Source of the DNA: CAZUVM01 sp964623885 | Lineage (GTDB): Bacteria; Verrucomicrobiota; Verrucomicrobiia; Limisphaerales; UBA8199 | Assembly: GCA_964623885.1 (NCBI GenBank) | Contig: CAZUVM010000120.1 | Coordinates: 1-45,170, forward strand | Direction of reading: 5' to 3' | Length of the DNA stretch: 45,170 nucleotides | Shown here: piece after piece, positions 1 through 6,707 of the stretch | How positions within the stretch are numbered: position 1 is the first letter of the stretch | Layout: every line of letters starts with the position of its first letter | The notes under the pieces: model-generated | What the model was told of the DNA's origin: nothing | Databases searched by the model: none | The model's input: the letters and a program-made list of their open reading frames with translations, nothing else | Made by a program: the position numbers and the translations under genes

Positions 1-1166
1 CGCTGCAACGGCACGCTCAACATCAGGTTCCCGTTCTTGCTCACAATGTCCGCCAGCATCCCAATCACCACCGACGCGCTCTTATACCCGTGCCGCTCAT
101 ACAACGCCCGGTTGTAATGCCATTGCCCAAGGCACGTGTCCGTCTGCCATGGCTCCGCCAGGACCCCCTCCGCTTTCCCGCGCTCGATGTCATATGTCAG
201 CGCCTTCCGCTGCTCCGCGTTCAACCGCTTGCAGTTCATCACCGCCTCGTTCTTCCCGCCATGCTGCCGCGCGTTGCTGTTGTAAAAATGCGCCGCCAAT
301 CGCAACCCCACCTCGTCCGTCACCCCGTGAAACGGCAGCACCGAATCGTCGAAATAAATCATGTCCGGCTTGTAATCGTCCCAAAGCTGCTTCGTCCGCA
401 GATAAAACTTCCGGCAATACGCCGCGTCCGGCACGCTCGACCCCTTGGCCGCGTCCCAGTCCCAGTCCAATCGCTTGCCCGGCGCGTGGTTCTGCGCATA
501 CAAATCCTGCGGGTCCAGCCCCTCCCACCATTGCCCCCGCCCCTGCTCTTTCCTCAGCCGCCCGTCATACGGCACCCCTGCCAAAGGCCCGTTCGTGTCG
601 CTCCCCTGCGCCGGCTCATACCACGACCACGCCCGCGAAGCATGCACCGACACCCCAAACCGCAGCCCGTTCTTCCGCGCCGCCGCCGCCCACAGCCCGA
701 CCAAATCCTTCTTCGGCCCCAAAGCCACCGCGTTCCACGGCTGATACTTCGAATTCCAATTGTCGAAATTGTCGTGGTGATTCGCCAGCGCCATGAAATA
801 TTTCGCCCCCGACTCTTTGTAAAACTTCAGCAACTTGTTCGGATCGAAATGCTCCGCCTTCCACCGGTGGATGATGTCCTTGAACCCCACCTTCGACGGA
901 TGCCCATAGCGCTCGCACTGGGTCTTGTAATCCGCGCTCCCCTGGATGTACATCTGCCGCGCATACCAATCCCCCGCCTCCGGCTCGCATTGCGGTCCCC
1001 AATGCGCCCAAATCCCGAACTTCGCGTCCCGATACCATTCCGGCGTCTCATACTGCGACGCCAGCGATTCCCAGCTCGGCTGATACGCCCCCTCCTCCAT
1101 CGGCAGCTCCACCCCGTTCGTGGACGCCACTGCCGCCGCCGCGGCCAACAAAACAAGTGCAATCAT
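1..1166 (-). CDS. Alpha-L-fucosidase, GH29 (3' end outside window)
   Basis: Secreted or periplasmic glycosidase expected to remove terminal alpha-L-fucose from glycans by a retaining mechanism. The reverse strand reads from ATG at 1166 without a stop to the window edge (388 codons). A short hydrophobic leader (IALVLLAAAAAVAS) is followed by GH29 landmarks: KFGIWAHWGP near residue 45, the active-site HHDNFDNW segment, KPDMIYFDDSVLP with D273/D274 where the family nucleophile lies, and near the cut end DIVSKNGNLMLSVP, matching the family's usual IVSKNGNLLLN block. Only the C-terminal part is missing. A long open frame runs antisense, but it is arginine/proline-rich and is an artefact of GC bias. 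The fucosidase call is firm; substrate linkage is not deducible. Confidence 0.9.
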   Translation of the reverse strand, partial: MIALVLLAAAAAVASTNGVELPMEEGAYQPSWESLASQYETPEWYRDAKFGIWAHWGPQCEPEAGDWYARQMYIQGSADYKTQCERYGHPSKVGFKDIIHRWKAEHFDPNKLLKFYKESGAKYFMALANHHDNFDNWNSKYQPWNAVALGPKKDLVGLWAAAARKNGLRFGVSVHASRAWSWYEPAQGSDTNGPLAGVPYDGRLRKEQGRGQWWEGLDPQDLYAQNHAPGKRLDWDWDAAKGSSVPDAAYCRKFYLRTKQLWDDYKPDMIYFDDSVLPFHGVTDEVGLRLAAHFYNSNARQHGGKNEAVMNCKRLNAEQRKALTYDIERGKAEGVLAEPWQTDTCLGQWHYNRALYERHGYKSASVVIGMLADIVSKNGNLMLSVPLQ

Positions 1167-1228
1167 GTGGGCAATAGGAAAGAGATTGGCGTGAGTTGTA
1201 AACCTAAAACTGAGAAACCCGGAAAGGT

Positions 1229-1343
1229 TAACAGAAGAAAACAAAGAGAACGAAGGGTTTTGGACAGGATGGAAAGGAAAGAAAGGACATGAACAGCTTA
1301 ACCACAGGTGAACTCAGATGGACACAGATAAGGCATCACGTCC
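1229..1343. repeat. Intergenic repeat modules, left arm (block A)
   Basis: Contains three recognisable modules: AACAGAAGAAAACAAAGAG (1230-1248), a GACAGGATGG-type module (1263-1272) and CCACAGGTGAACTCAGATGG (1302-1321) followed by ACACAGAT. The first two reappear in inverted orientation at 1801-1857, on the other side of the small IF-3-like gene, and all three reappear at 3918-4166. No coding potential is seen. Confidence 0.75.
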
Positions 1344-1350
1344 TCTTTCA

Positions 1351-1380
1351 TAATCGTAATCATAATCGTAATCCTCCTCG
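1351..1380. repeat. TAATCG/CATAATCG repeat, inverted partner at 2927
   Basis: TAATCGTAATCATAATCGTA followed by ATCCTCCTCG. The reverse complement of the last part (CGAGGAGGATTACGATTACG) is at 2927-2946 and continues ATTA to 2950. The two copies bracket the IF-3-like gene and the first pseudopilin gene. Followed by a run of CGTCCT repeats to about 1405. Confidence 0.7.
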
Positions 1381-1410
1381 TCCTTCGTCCTCGTCCTCGT
1401 CCTCGCAAAC

Positions 1411-1761
1411 TCAATCCTTCTTTTTCCATTTCGACAAGGCCCTCATGAGCGTTGCCGAATCGCATAACGCGCAGACCGGTGGATTCGCCTCCGGCGCGAT
1501 CTCAACGAGGTCCATTTCCATTGTCTTCGCCAATGCCAATGCATCCTTCAGCTCCATCACGCGGTCGATGTCCCACCTCGTCAAAATCACCCTCACATAC
1601 TCTGCCGTTATTTTTTCGTTGAGGCGAAAAGTCTTGAAGTGGTACCACCCTAACCGTTGCGCCTCACCCCCGCCCTTCAGCGCATCAATGAGATTCTTGC
1701 ATCCTGGCGGAAGCAAATACCCTCGCTCCATCGAATTCGAATCCGGCAAATCCTGGTCCAT
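1411..1761 (-). CDS. Stand-alone IF-3 N-terminal-domain-like protein
   Basis: A 116-residue protein whose second half resembles the N-terminal domain of translation initiation factor IF-3: RLNEKI at residues 46-51, EYVRVI soon after, an ALALAK helix, and the signature DLVEIAPEANPPVC at 84-97 (canonical IF-3: DLVEVAPNAKPPVC). It ends in SKWKKKD with no trace of the IF-3 C-terminal domain; true IF-3 is roughly 170-200 residues. The first 45 residues (GYLLPPGCKNLIDALK at 15-30) are an extra segment not belonging to IF-3. Start 1761 is chosen because GAGAGG lies 7 bases upstream; an inner ATG at 1731 has no such site. It may bind ribosomes or be a regulator built on the IF-3N fold; function is inferred only. 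Confidence 0.8.
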   Translation of the reverse strand: MDQDLPDSNSMERGYLLPPGCKNLIDALKGGGEAQRLGWYHFKTFRLNEKITAEYVRVILTRWDIDRVMELKDALALAKTMEMDLVEIAPEANPPVCALCDSATLMRALSKWKKKD

Positions 1762-1800
1762 AACGCTGCCTCTCAATCCTACTCCTGATCCGAGTTTTGA

Positions 1801-1857
1801 TCCATCCTGTTCATCCTGTCCTGTCCCCCTTCGTTTCCTTCGTTTGCTTCCGTTCAG
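1801..1857. repeat. Intergenic repeat modules, right arm (block A)
   Basis: Holds TCCATCCTGTTCATCCTGTC and CCCTTCGTTTCCTTCGTTTG followed by CTTCCGTTCAG. Its reverse complement aligns with 1229-1272, so the IF-3-like gene lies between inverted copies. The same two modules recur near 4028-4069 and 5268-5305. Confidence 0.75.
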
Positions 1858-1987
1858 TCTCAGGATCAGATCTTTCGGTGTCGGACTGCAGTGCACTCGC
1901 GGCTCCCTACCTCAACTCTCTCAACACTCAACTTCTTCCGCCTTGACCATGCTCTCTCAAAGTCATACATTAATTATTGGAGTCATT

Positions 1988-2905
1988 ATGGCATCTCGGT
2001 GGCCTAGTGCGAAGCACGCCACTGCTTTCAGGTTCACGAAGCGGGCACCTGCCTTCACCCTGATCGAACTGCTCGTCGTCATTACCATCATCTCGATTCT
2101 GGCGGCGCTGCTCCTGCCCGCGCTGAGCCGCGCGAAGGAGTCCGCATACACAACCGTCTGTCGCAGCAACCTCAGGCAAATCGGGATCGGGTTTGCAAAC
2201 TACATTGCCGACTATCATGCCTACCCCATTTATTCCATGGTTCATGGGGACCAACCGACCCCCAATTTTCCTACTTGGTGGCACCAGCAACTGGAGCCAT
2301 ACGTCGGAGCGAAATGGCCCGTCACCAATAATCCCGCCGTGACCGAGCCGCCAAAATCCAAACTATATCGTTGCCCCAGCTACGAGCACCTGAAGTACAC
2401 CGGCCCATTGCCATTCACAAACGTAGCGACGCCGTTCCTTGGCAGCTACGGTTACAACACTCTTGGGACTGCCCAGCTGCACCCGAGATCCTCTGTTGGA
2501 CTGGGGGGGGACCCCCTCGTAGATAATCCATTCTACACGTATGACACTCGGCCTGCGCGCGATTCTGAGGTTTTGAAGCCCGCCGCGATGATTCTCGTTG
2601 CCGACGGTTACCTCAATTTCTTCTGGGATAATTTACAGTCGTGGACCGTCGTGGGTTCTGGAAATCTCTCTGAAGGGTTGATTTGGTTCAAATTCCACGG
2701 CATCCCACCAGTGCCTGCCATCCCAAACGATCCAATACTGTGGACGGCAACTAACAGACGCCATAGCAGCCGATGGGTTACGGTCTTTTGTGATGGTCAC
2801 GTCCAAACGATGACCACGAAGAAGCTGTTCGATGCCACCGACCCGGAAGTACTCCGCTTGTGGAATCGAGACCACGAGCCCCACGCCGACCTACTACTGC
2901 CGTAA
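1988..2905 (+). CDS. Pseudopilin, H-X9-DG type
   Basis: A 305-residue prepilin-like protein of the type abundant in Verrucomicrobia, Planctomycetes and Lentisphaerae. A 22-residue basic leader precedes FTLIELLVVITIISILAALL, the N-methylation/cleavage segment that becomes the hydrophobic stalk helix after prepilin peptidase cuts before Phe. The residue at -1 is Ala (APA/FTLIE), whereas Gly is usual. Near the C-terminus HSSRWVTVFCDGH carries the H-X9-DG motif. The frame is open far upstream (to 1289), but that part is repeat DNA; ATG 1988 is preferred because TTGGAG sits 5 bases before it, and ATG 1949 is a weaker alternative. Such proteins are presumed type II secretion/pseudopilus components or surface proteins. 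Confidence 0.88.
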   Translation: MASRWPSAKHATAFRFTKRAPAFTLIELLVVITIISILAALLLPALSRAKESAYTTVCRSNLRQIGIGFANYIADYHAYPIYSMVHGDQPTPNFPTWWHQQLEPYVGAKWPVTNNPAVTEPPKSKLYRCPSYEHLKYTGPLPFTNVATPFLGSYGYNTLGTAQLHPRSSVGLGGDPLVDNPFYTYDTRPARDSEVLKPAAMILVADGYLNFFWDNLQSWTVVGSGNLSEGLIWFKFHGIPPVPAIPNDPILWTATNRRHSSRWVTVFCDGHVQTMTTKKLFDATDPEVLRLWNRDHEPHADLLLP

Positions 2906-2926
2906 CCGTTCAAAGGCTTTCGAGAA

Positions 2927-3003
2927 CGAGGAGGATTACGATTACGATTAAGAACTGAACCGTTTTTTCCCTCAACCCTCAACTCTCTCAACCCTCAACC
3001 ACT
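2927..3003. repeat. Inverted partner of 1351 repeat plus CTCAACCCTCAAC repeats
   Basis: 2927-2950 is the inverted partner of 1351-1380. It is followed by CCCTCAACCCTCAACTCTCT and CAACCCTCAACC (about 2970-3000), a module whose relative CCTCAACTCTCTCAACACTC occurs at 1911-1930. No gene is seen between the pseudopilin stop and the glycosylase start. Confidence 0.65.
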
Positions 3004-3052
3004 TAAAGAAGTTGCGCCCCTACCCCGCTCCCCTACCCTCCTTGCCGCAACG

Positions 3053-3922
3053 ATGTCTTCCCTCGCCACGCAAAGTTTCCCCGTGCAGGACTATGACCTC
3101 GCCGCCACGCTCGATTCCGGCCAGGCCTTTCGCTGGCACCCAACCCCCAACGGTTGGACCGGCGTTATCGGCTCGCGCTGGGTCCGAATCCGCTCCCTGC
3201 CCGGCGCGCTCGAAGCCGACGCCCTCGACCCCATTGCCGATTGGGCCCGGTTCCGCCATTACCTCCAGCTCGATCTCCCGCTCGCCCACGTCCTCCCCAC
3301 TTTTCCCGTTGATGAGCCCATGCGCGCGGCCGTCGCCGCGTGTCACGGCCTGCGGCTTCTGCGCCAGGATCCCTGGGAATGCCTCGCCTCCTTCATCCTC
3401 TCCTCCACCAAACAAATTCTCCAAATCCGGCAAATCATCGCCCGCCTGTGCGAATGCTTCGGCGAACCTCTCGCCGTCCCGGCCGGCGAACCACCCGCCT
3501 GGAGCTTCCCCACTCCCGCGCGCCTGGCCGACACCACGGAAGCCCAGCTCCGCGCCTGCAAAATGGGCTTCCGCGCACCGTACCTCCTCCAAGCCGCGCG
3601 CCGCGTCGCCGGCGGCCAACTCGACCTCGCCCGGCTTCACGGCCTCCCCGTCGCCGAAGCCCGCGCCGAACTCATCCAACTGCACGGCGTCGGACGCAAA
3701 ATCGCCGATTGCGTCCTGCTCTTCGCCTACGGTTTTCAATCCGCATTTCCCGTCGACGTCTGGGTACTGCGTGCCTTGCGTCAGCTCTATTTTCCCAAGC
3801 GCCGCGTCGCGCCCAAAAAGCTGCGCCAATTCGCCGACGAACATTTCGGCGTGTATGCCGGGTATGCCCAGCAGTATCTGTTTCATTACGTGCGCAAAAA
3901 AGGTGGGACGAAAAAACTTTAA
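3053..3922 (+). CDS. ogg: 8-oxoguanine DNA glycosylase/lyase, OGG1 type
   Basis: Base-excision repair enzyme that removes 8-oxoguanine and nicks the abasic site. 289 residues. The N-terminal beta domain begins with the DLAATLDSGQAFRW segment (residues 15-28), matching OGG1 family LxxTLxxGQxFRW. The helix-hairpin-helix-GPD core has LHGVGRKIADCV (210-221) with catalytic Lys216, and FPVDVWV (232-238) with catalytic Asp235, equivalent to human K249 and D268. Cytosolic, no signal peptide. ATG 3053 gives the full N-terminal domain. Its stop codon TAA (3920-3922) is formed by the first bases of the downstream repeat block. Eukaryote-like OGG1 proteins occur sporadically in bacteria. Confidence 0.93.
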   Translation: MSSLATQSFPVQDYDLAATLDSGQAFRWHPTPNGWTGVIGSRWVRIRSLPGALEADALDPIADWARFRHYLQLDLPLAHVLPTFPVDEPMRAAVAACHGLRLLRQDPWECLASFILSSTKQILQIRQIIARLCECFGEPLAVPAGEPPAWSFPTPARLADTTEAQLRACKMGFRAPYLLQAARRVAGGQLDLARLHGLPVAEARAELIQLHGVGRKIADCVLLFAYGFQSAFPVDVWVLRALRQLYFPKRRVAPKKLRQFADEHFGVYAGYAQQYLFHYVRKKGGTKKL

Positions 3923-4166
3923 CCACAGATTAACTCAGATGGACACAGATATTAATCAACAGAAGGCAACAAAGAGAACGAAGAGAGGGAATTCCTCTGT
4001 CCATGCGTATTCATCTCTGATTCTAAATCCTGTCCTTCTCCTTCGTTTCCTTCGTTTGCTTCTGTTCAGTTTTTCGGTTCTCTGGTCTTTTCGGAGTTCA
4101 AACTTCGGATTTCGCGTTTTGGCTTTTTCCCTCTTATCCGTGTCCATCTGTGTCCATCTGTGGTTC
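3918..4166. repeat. Large modular imperfect palindrome (block B)
   Basis: Fills the gap between the glycosylase and the ComB-like gene. Left arm: TTTAACCACAGATTAACTCA, then GATGGACACAGAT, then ACAGAAGGCAACAAAGAGAA (3960-3979). Right arm, inverted: CCTTCGTTTCCTTCGTTTGC (4040-4059) with TTCTGTTCAG, then TTATCCGTGTCCATCTGTGT (4134-4153) and CCATCTGTGGTT. The outer arms pair AACCACAGAT with ATCTGTGGTT. Between them lie AATCCTGTCC and a CTTCGGATTTCGCGTTTTGG module. No start codon with a plausible product lies inside. Confidence 0.8.
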
Positions 4167-4177
4167 TCGTCTGTAGC

Positions 4178-4918
4178 ATGAAATCACTCGAAGTCCTTTT
4201 CGCCCCCGCCGAGTTCGCCGCCCTCAAAAACCGCGACCTCTCCGACACTGTCTGTGTCGTGTTCGACATCCTGCGCGCCACCAGCACCATTGTCGCCGCC
4301 CTTGGCAACGGCGCCACCGGCGTCGCCCCCGTCGAAGAAATCGCCGAAGCGATCGCCTTCCGTCAAAATCATCCCGACGCTCTGCTCGCCGGCGAACGTG
4401 AAGGCGTGCGCATCCAATTCGGCGGTGTCACCTTTGACCTCGGCAATTCGCCGCGCGAGTTCATCCCTGCTCGTGTCCTCGATCGCCTCATCGTCACCAC
4501 CACCACCAATGGCACCCGGGCCCTGCGCGCCTGCTCCCACGCCCGGCTCGTCCTCGCCGCCTCCTTCCTCAACCTCCGCGCCACCACCGATTTCCTGAAC
4601 CTCGAAAACCCCGCCCGGCTCCTCCTCGTTTGCAGCGGCACCCATGAAGAAGCCGCCTACGAAGACGTTCTCGGCGCCGGTGCCCTGTGCGACCTGGTAA
4701 AATTCAGCAACGACGCCATGGCCGATTCCGCCCTGCTTGCCCGCAAACTCTGGCGCCAGGAAAAATCCAACCTCCTGGCCGCGGTCTCCGAATCCCGCAA
4801 CGCCCGCCGCCTCCTTGCTATGCCCGAACTGCGCGACGATGTCGCCTGGTGCTTTCAACGCGATGTGTTCCCCATCGTCGCCCAATTGCATCCCGACTGC
4901 CTTGTGAAACGCCGCTGA
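4178..4918 (+). CDS. comB: 2-phosphosulfolactate phosphatase family protein (ComB-like)
   Basis: 246-residue member of the ComB family, which in coenzyme M producers hydrolyses (R)-2-phospho-3-sulfolactate to sulfolactate and phosphate with Mg2+. In bacteria without coenzyme M the role is less certain, possibly sulfonate or other phosphoester turnover. Family blocks visible: VVFDILRATSTIVAALGNGA (residues 22-41), the LLAGEREG segment near 70, FDLGNSPREF, and TTTTNGTRAL (about 110-119). Cytosolic. Start ATG 4178 (MKSLEVLFAPAEF) fits the family N-terminus; an in-frame GTG further upstream would be within repeat DNA. No Shine-Dalgarno is evident. The gene lies directly behind palindromic block B. 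Confidence 0.85.
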   Translation: MKSLEVLFAPAEFAALKNRDLSDTVCVVFDILRATSTIVAALGNGATGVAPVEEIAEAIAFRQNHPDALLAGEREGVRIQFGGVTFDLGNSPREFIPARVLDRLIVTTTTNGTRALRACSHARLVLAASFLNLRATTDFLNLENPARLLLVCSGTHEEAAYEDVLGAGALCDLVKFSNDAMADSALLARKLWRQEKSNLLAAVSESRNARRLLAMPELRDDVAWCFQRDVFPIVAQLHPDCLVKRR

Positions 4919-4930
4919 CCCGTGTGAATC

Positions 4931-5340
4931 AGATGACAACCACTAATGAACACGAATCGCAATTACTGCACTCCCTCTCCCAGCTATTCTCGGCCTCGTG
5001 CTCGCAATTTCGGACCGCGAGCCGTCCCGGCTCGCAGCACGTTGACGACGCCAACGTGCTCGGAAGTAATTAATGTATGCGACTGCTTCGTGGCCGCTGC
5101 GGGCCGGGACGTCCCGCGCTCCGTCTCCTCTTCGTTTCCTTCGCGGCCTTCTGTTCAATTCTTCGGCCTTCGGGTTTCGCGCTTCGGATTTTTACCTCTC
5201 ATCCGTGTCCATCTGCGTTTATCTGTGGTTTTCATTTGCGTGGATTAGCGTGCATTAGCGCTTCAAAATCCTGTTCATCCTGTCTCATCTCCTTCCGTTT
5301 CTTTCGGATTTCGGGTTTCGCGCTTCGGATTTTTTCGTAT
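4931..5340. repeat. Repeat-filled intergenic region (block C)
   Basis: 433 bp without a gene between the ComB-like and zinc-ribbon genes. It holds AACCACTAATGAACACGAAT near 4939; hairpins GCGAGCC/GGCTCGC and AGCACGTTG/CAACGTGCT (about 5019-5059); a GGGCCGGGACGTCCCGCGCT stretch near 5101; CTCTTCGTTTCCTTCGCGGC near 5129; ATCCGTGTCCATCTGCGTTT near 5202; GCGTGGATTAGCGTGCATTA near 5240; and AATCCTGTTCATCCTGTC near 5267. The string TTCGGGTTTCGCGCTTCGGA occurs twice (about 5168 and 5312) as a direct repeat about 145 bp apart. TATACT at about 5337 just before the next gene could be a -10 box. Confidence 0.75.
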
Positions 5341-5351
5341 ACTGCGCCCCG

Positions 5352-5678
5352 ATGGACCCCGCGCCGATCCAGGTACTGATTGTCAATGAAAACGGCCAGT
5401 ACCTTTCGGGCACCGCCTCCCATTGGGAATTCACGGAAGATCGTTCCCGGGCAAAAGTGTTCGATTACGAACGTGACCAAGTCGCCGAGCAAATCAAGCT
5501 GGTGCGCAAAGCCTTCGGTTCAATCTGGATCGCCATCCGGCTCGATCCTTCTGAAGCCTACGAATTCTGCGACCGCTGCGGCAGCCGCACCCTGGCGCTC
5601 ATGGTCTTCTTCGACGGACAGCAGTTCCTCTGCGAGCACTGCCGCGGCCCTGGGCACCCCAGCCGGTTCGACATTTAA
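5352..5678 (+). CDS. Small zinc-ribbon-like protein, unknown function
   Basis: 108 residues, not assigned to a named family. The N-terminal half (IQVLIVNENGQYLSG, then HWEFTEDRSRAKVFDY) looks like a small beta-sheet domain. The C-terminal half has two Cys pairs, CDRCGS (residues 73-78) and CEHCRG (94-99), spaced as a four-cysteine zinc ribbon. No signal peptide or membrane segment, so probably cytosolic. Start ATG at 5352 follows a TATACT box by about 10 bases, leaving a very short leader. Amino-acid composition and codon choice look coding. Possibly a nucleic-acid or protein-binding accessory protein; this is inference. Confidence 0.75.
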   Translation: MDPAPIQVLIVNENGQYLSGTASHWEFTEDRSRAKVFDYERDQVAEQIKLVRKAFGSIWIAIRLDPSEAYEFCDRCGSRTLALMVFFDGQQFLCEHCRGPGHPSRFDI

Positions 5679-5795
5679 TCGGCTTGAGGCTCTTGCCTAG
5701 GCTGGTATAGATCGACCGACTCAATTCAGGCGCGTAGACGCAAGTGAGCGCCTCGTCTGCAATTGGGCCTGCAGAGAAAACCTGAATACCATTAT

Positions 5796-6614
5796 ATGAA
5801 CCTCACTTCAAAAAACCGAAAGGTCGGAACCCGGTTCGCGAAAGCAGCCTTATTATTACTGTTTATTGCCGTTGCCGGGTCGAGCAACGCCGCCGACGCC
5901 ACCGCCGCAGCGACCACCAATGCGCCACCGCCCAAAGTGAAACATTGGGACAGTGTGATCTCCGCGGACGCGGCGCTGACCCGTGGCAACAGCCGCAGCT
6001 TCCTGGGCACGGTGACATTTAACACCCACGGCAAATACGAACAAAACGAGTACCTCTTCAACGCCGGGGCCGGCTATGGCGATACCGTCACCAAGGAATC
6101 CACCGGCGCCGAAGTCACCACCAAGACCCAGGATTACCTCAAAGGCTCGGCGCAATGGAACCATCTGTTCAGCGAACGCTTCTACGCCGGCCTGAAGCTC
6201 GACGGTCTGCATGACAACATCGCCGATATTAACTACCGCTTCACTGTCAGCCCGCTGGCCGGTTATTATCTGATCAAGCACACCAATCAATCGCTGGCCT
6301 TTGAACTCGGCCCGTCCTATGTCTACGAGCAACTGGACAGCCAGAGCCCAGACAGCTACGCCGCCATCCGCGTGGCCGAACGCTACGAATACAAGTTCAA
6401 AGTCGGCGCGCGCCTCTGGGAATCCCTCGAATGGATCGATCAGGTCGATAAAACGGAAAACTGGATTGCGAACTTCGAGTTGGGCATTGCCGCGCCGATC
6501 AGCAAGGCCCTCGATGTGCGGGTGGTGGTCCAGGATGGCTACGACAATGTACCCGCACCCGGCCGCTTGAAAAACGATTTCAAATTGATGGCCGGCATCG
6601 GCTACAAGTTTTGA
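5796..6614 (+). CDS. DUF481 (YdiY-like) outer-membrane protein
   Basis: 272 residues. A Sec signal peptide (basic NRKVGTRFAK, hydrophobic AALLLLFIAVAG, cut near SNA/ADA) is followed by a Thr/Ala/Pro linker and a beta-rich domain beginning with KHWDSVISADAALTRGNSRS (residues 49-68), the usual opening of DUF481: W-x-x-x-V-x-x-G/A...GN. Alternating aromatic/polar strands run to the terminal GYKF, an outer-membrane barrel ending in Phe. Function of the family is unknown; induced by acid or salt in some proteobacteria. Start ATG 5796 is chosen over an in-frame TTG at 5763 because it opens directly on the signal peptide. Confident on family, not on role. Confidence 0.88.
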   Translation: MNLTSKNRKVGTRFAKAALLLLFIAVAGSSNAADATAAATTNAPPPKVKHWDSVISADAALTRGNSRSFLGTVTFNTHGKYEQNEYLFNAGAGYGDTVTKESTGAEVTTKTQDYLKGSAQWNHLFSERFYAGLKLDGLHDNIADINYRFTVSPLAGYYLIKHTNQSLAFELGPSYVYEQLDSQSPDSYAAIRVAERYEYKFKVGARLWESLEWIDQVDKTENWIANFELGIAAPISKALDVRVVVQDGYDNVPAPGRLKNDFKLMAGIGYKF

Positions 6615-6615
6615 T

Positions 6616-6694
6616 TGTAGGCGACGCATTGTAGGCGACGACATCAGGAGTCGAATCTGTAGGCGCCCGTGTAAGGAGGCGAATTCTCCTCCTT
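6616..6694. repeat. GTAGGCG repeats and AAGGAGG/CCTCCTT hairpin
   Basis: Three copies of TGTAGGCG begin at about 6617, 6631 and 6658. They are followed by AAGGAGG (6673-6679) and CCTCCTT (6688-6694), a 7-bp stem with an 8-base loop. A related AGGCGC/GCGCCT dyad lies near 5729-5755 upstream of the DUF481 gene. The hairpin could end DUF481 transcription or fold before the PAP2 gene. Confidence 0.6.
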
Positions 6695-6707
6695 ATGGAA
6701 ATATTAA

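Noticed and set aside
90..1292. 400-residue open frame on the + strand
   Set aside because: Arginine/proline/leucine-rich and exactly antisense to the GH29 fucosidase, whose motifs are convincing. It arises from GC-biased third positions.
1229..1857. Insertion sequence around the IF-3-like gene
   Set aside because: No transposase is encoded; the inverted modules are imperfect and recur elsewhere without a gene between them, so a classical IS is not supported.
1289..1987. Long N-terminal extension of the first pseudopilin
   Set aside because: The added part is translated from repeat DNA and is antisense to the IF-3-like gene; ATG 1988 with its ribosome site gives a normal prepilin leader.
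3020..3886. 288-residue open frame on the - strand
   Set aside because: Antisense to the OGG1-type glycosylase with its catalytic Lys and Asp; composition is Gly/Glu/Ala-biased.
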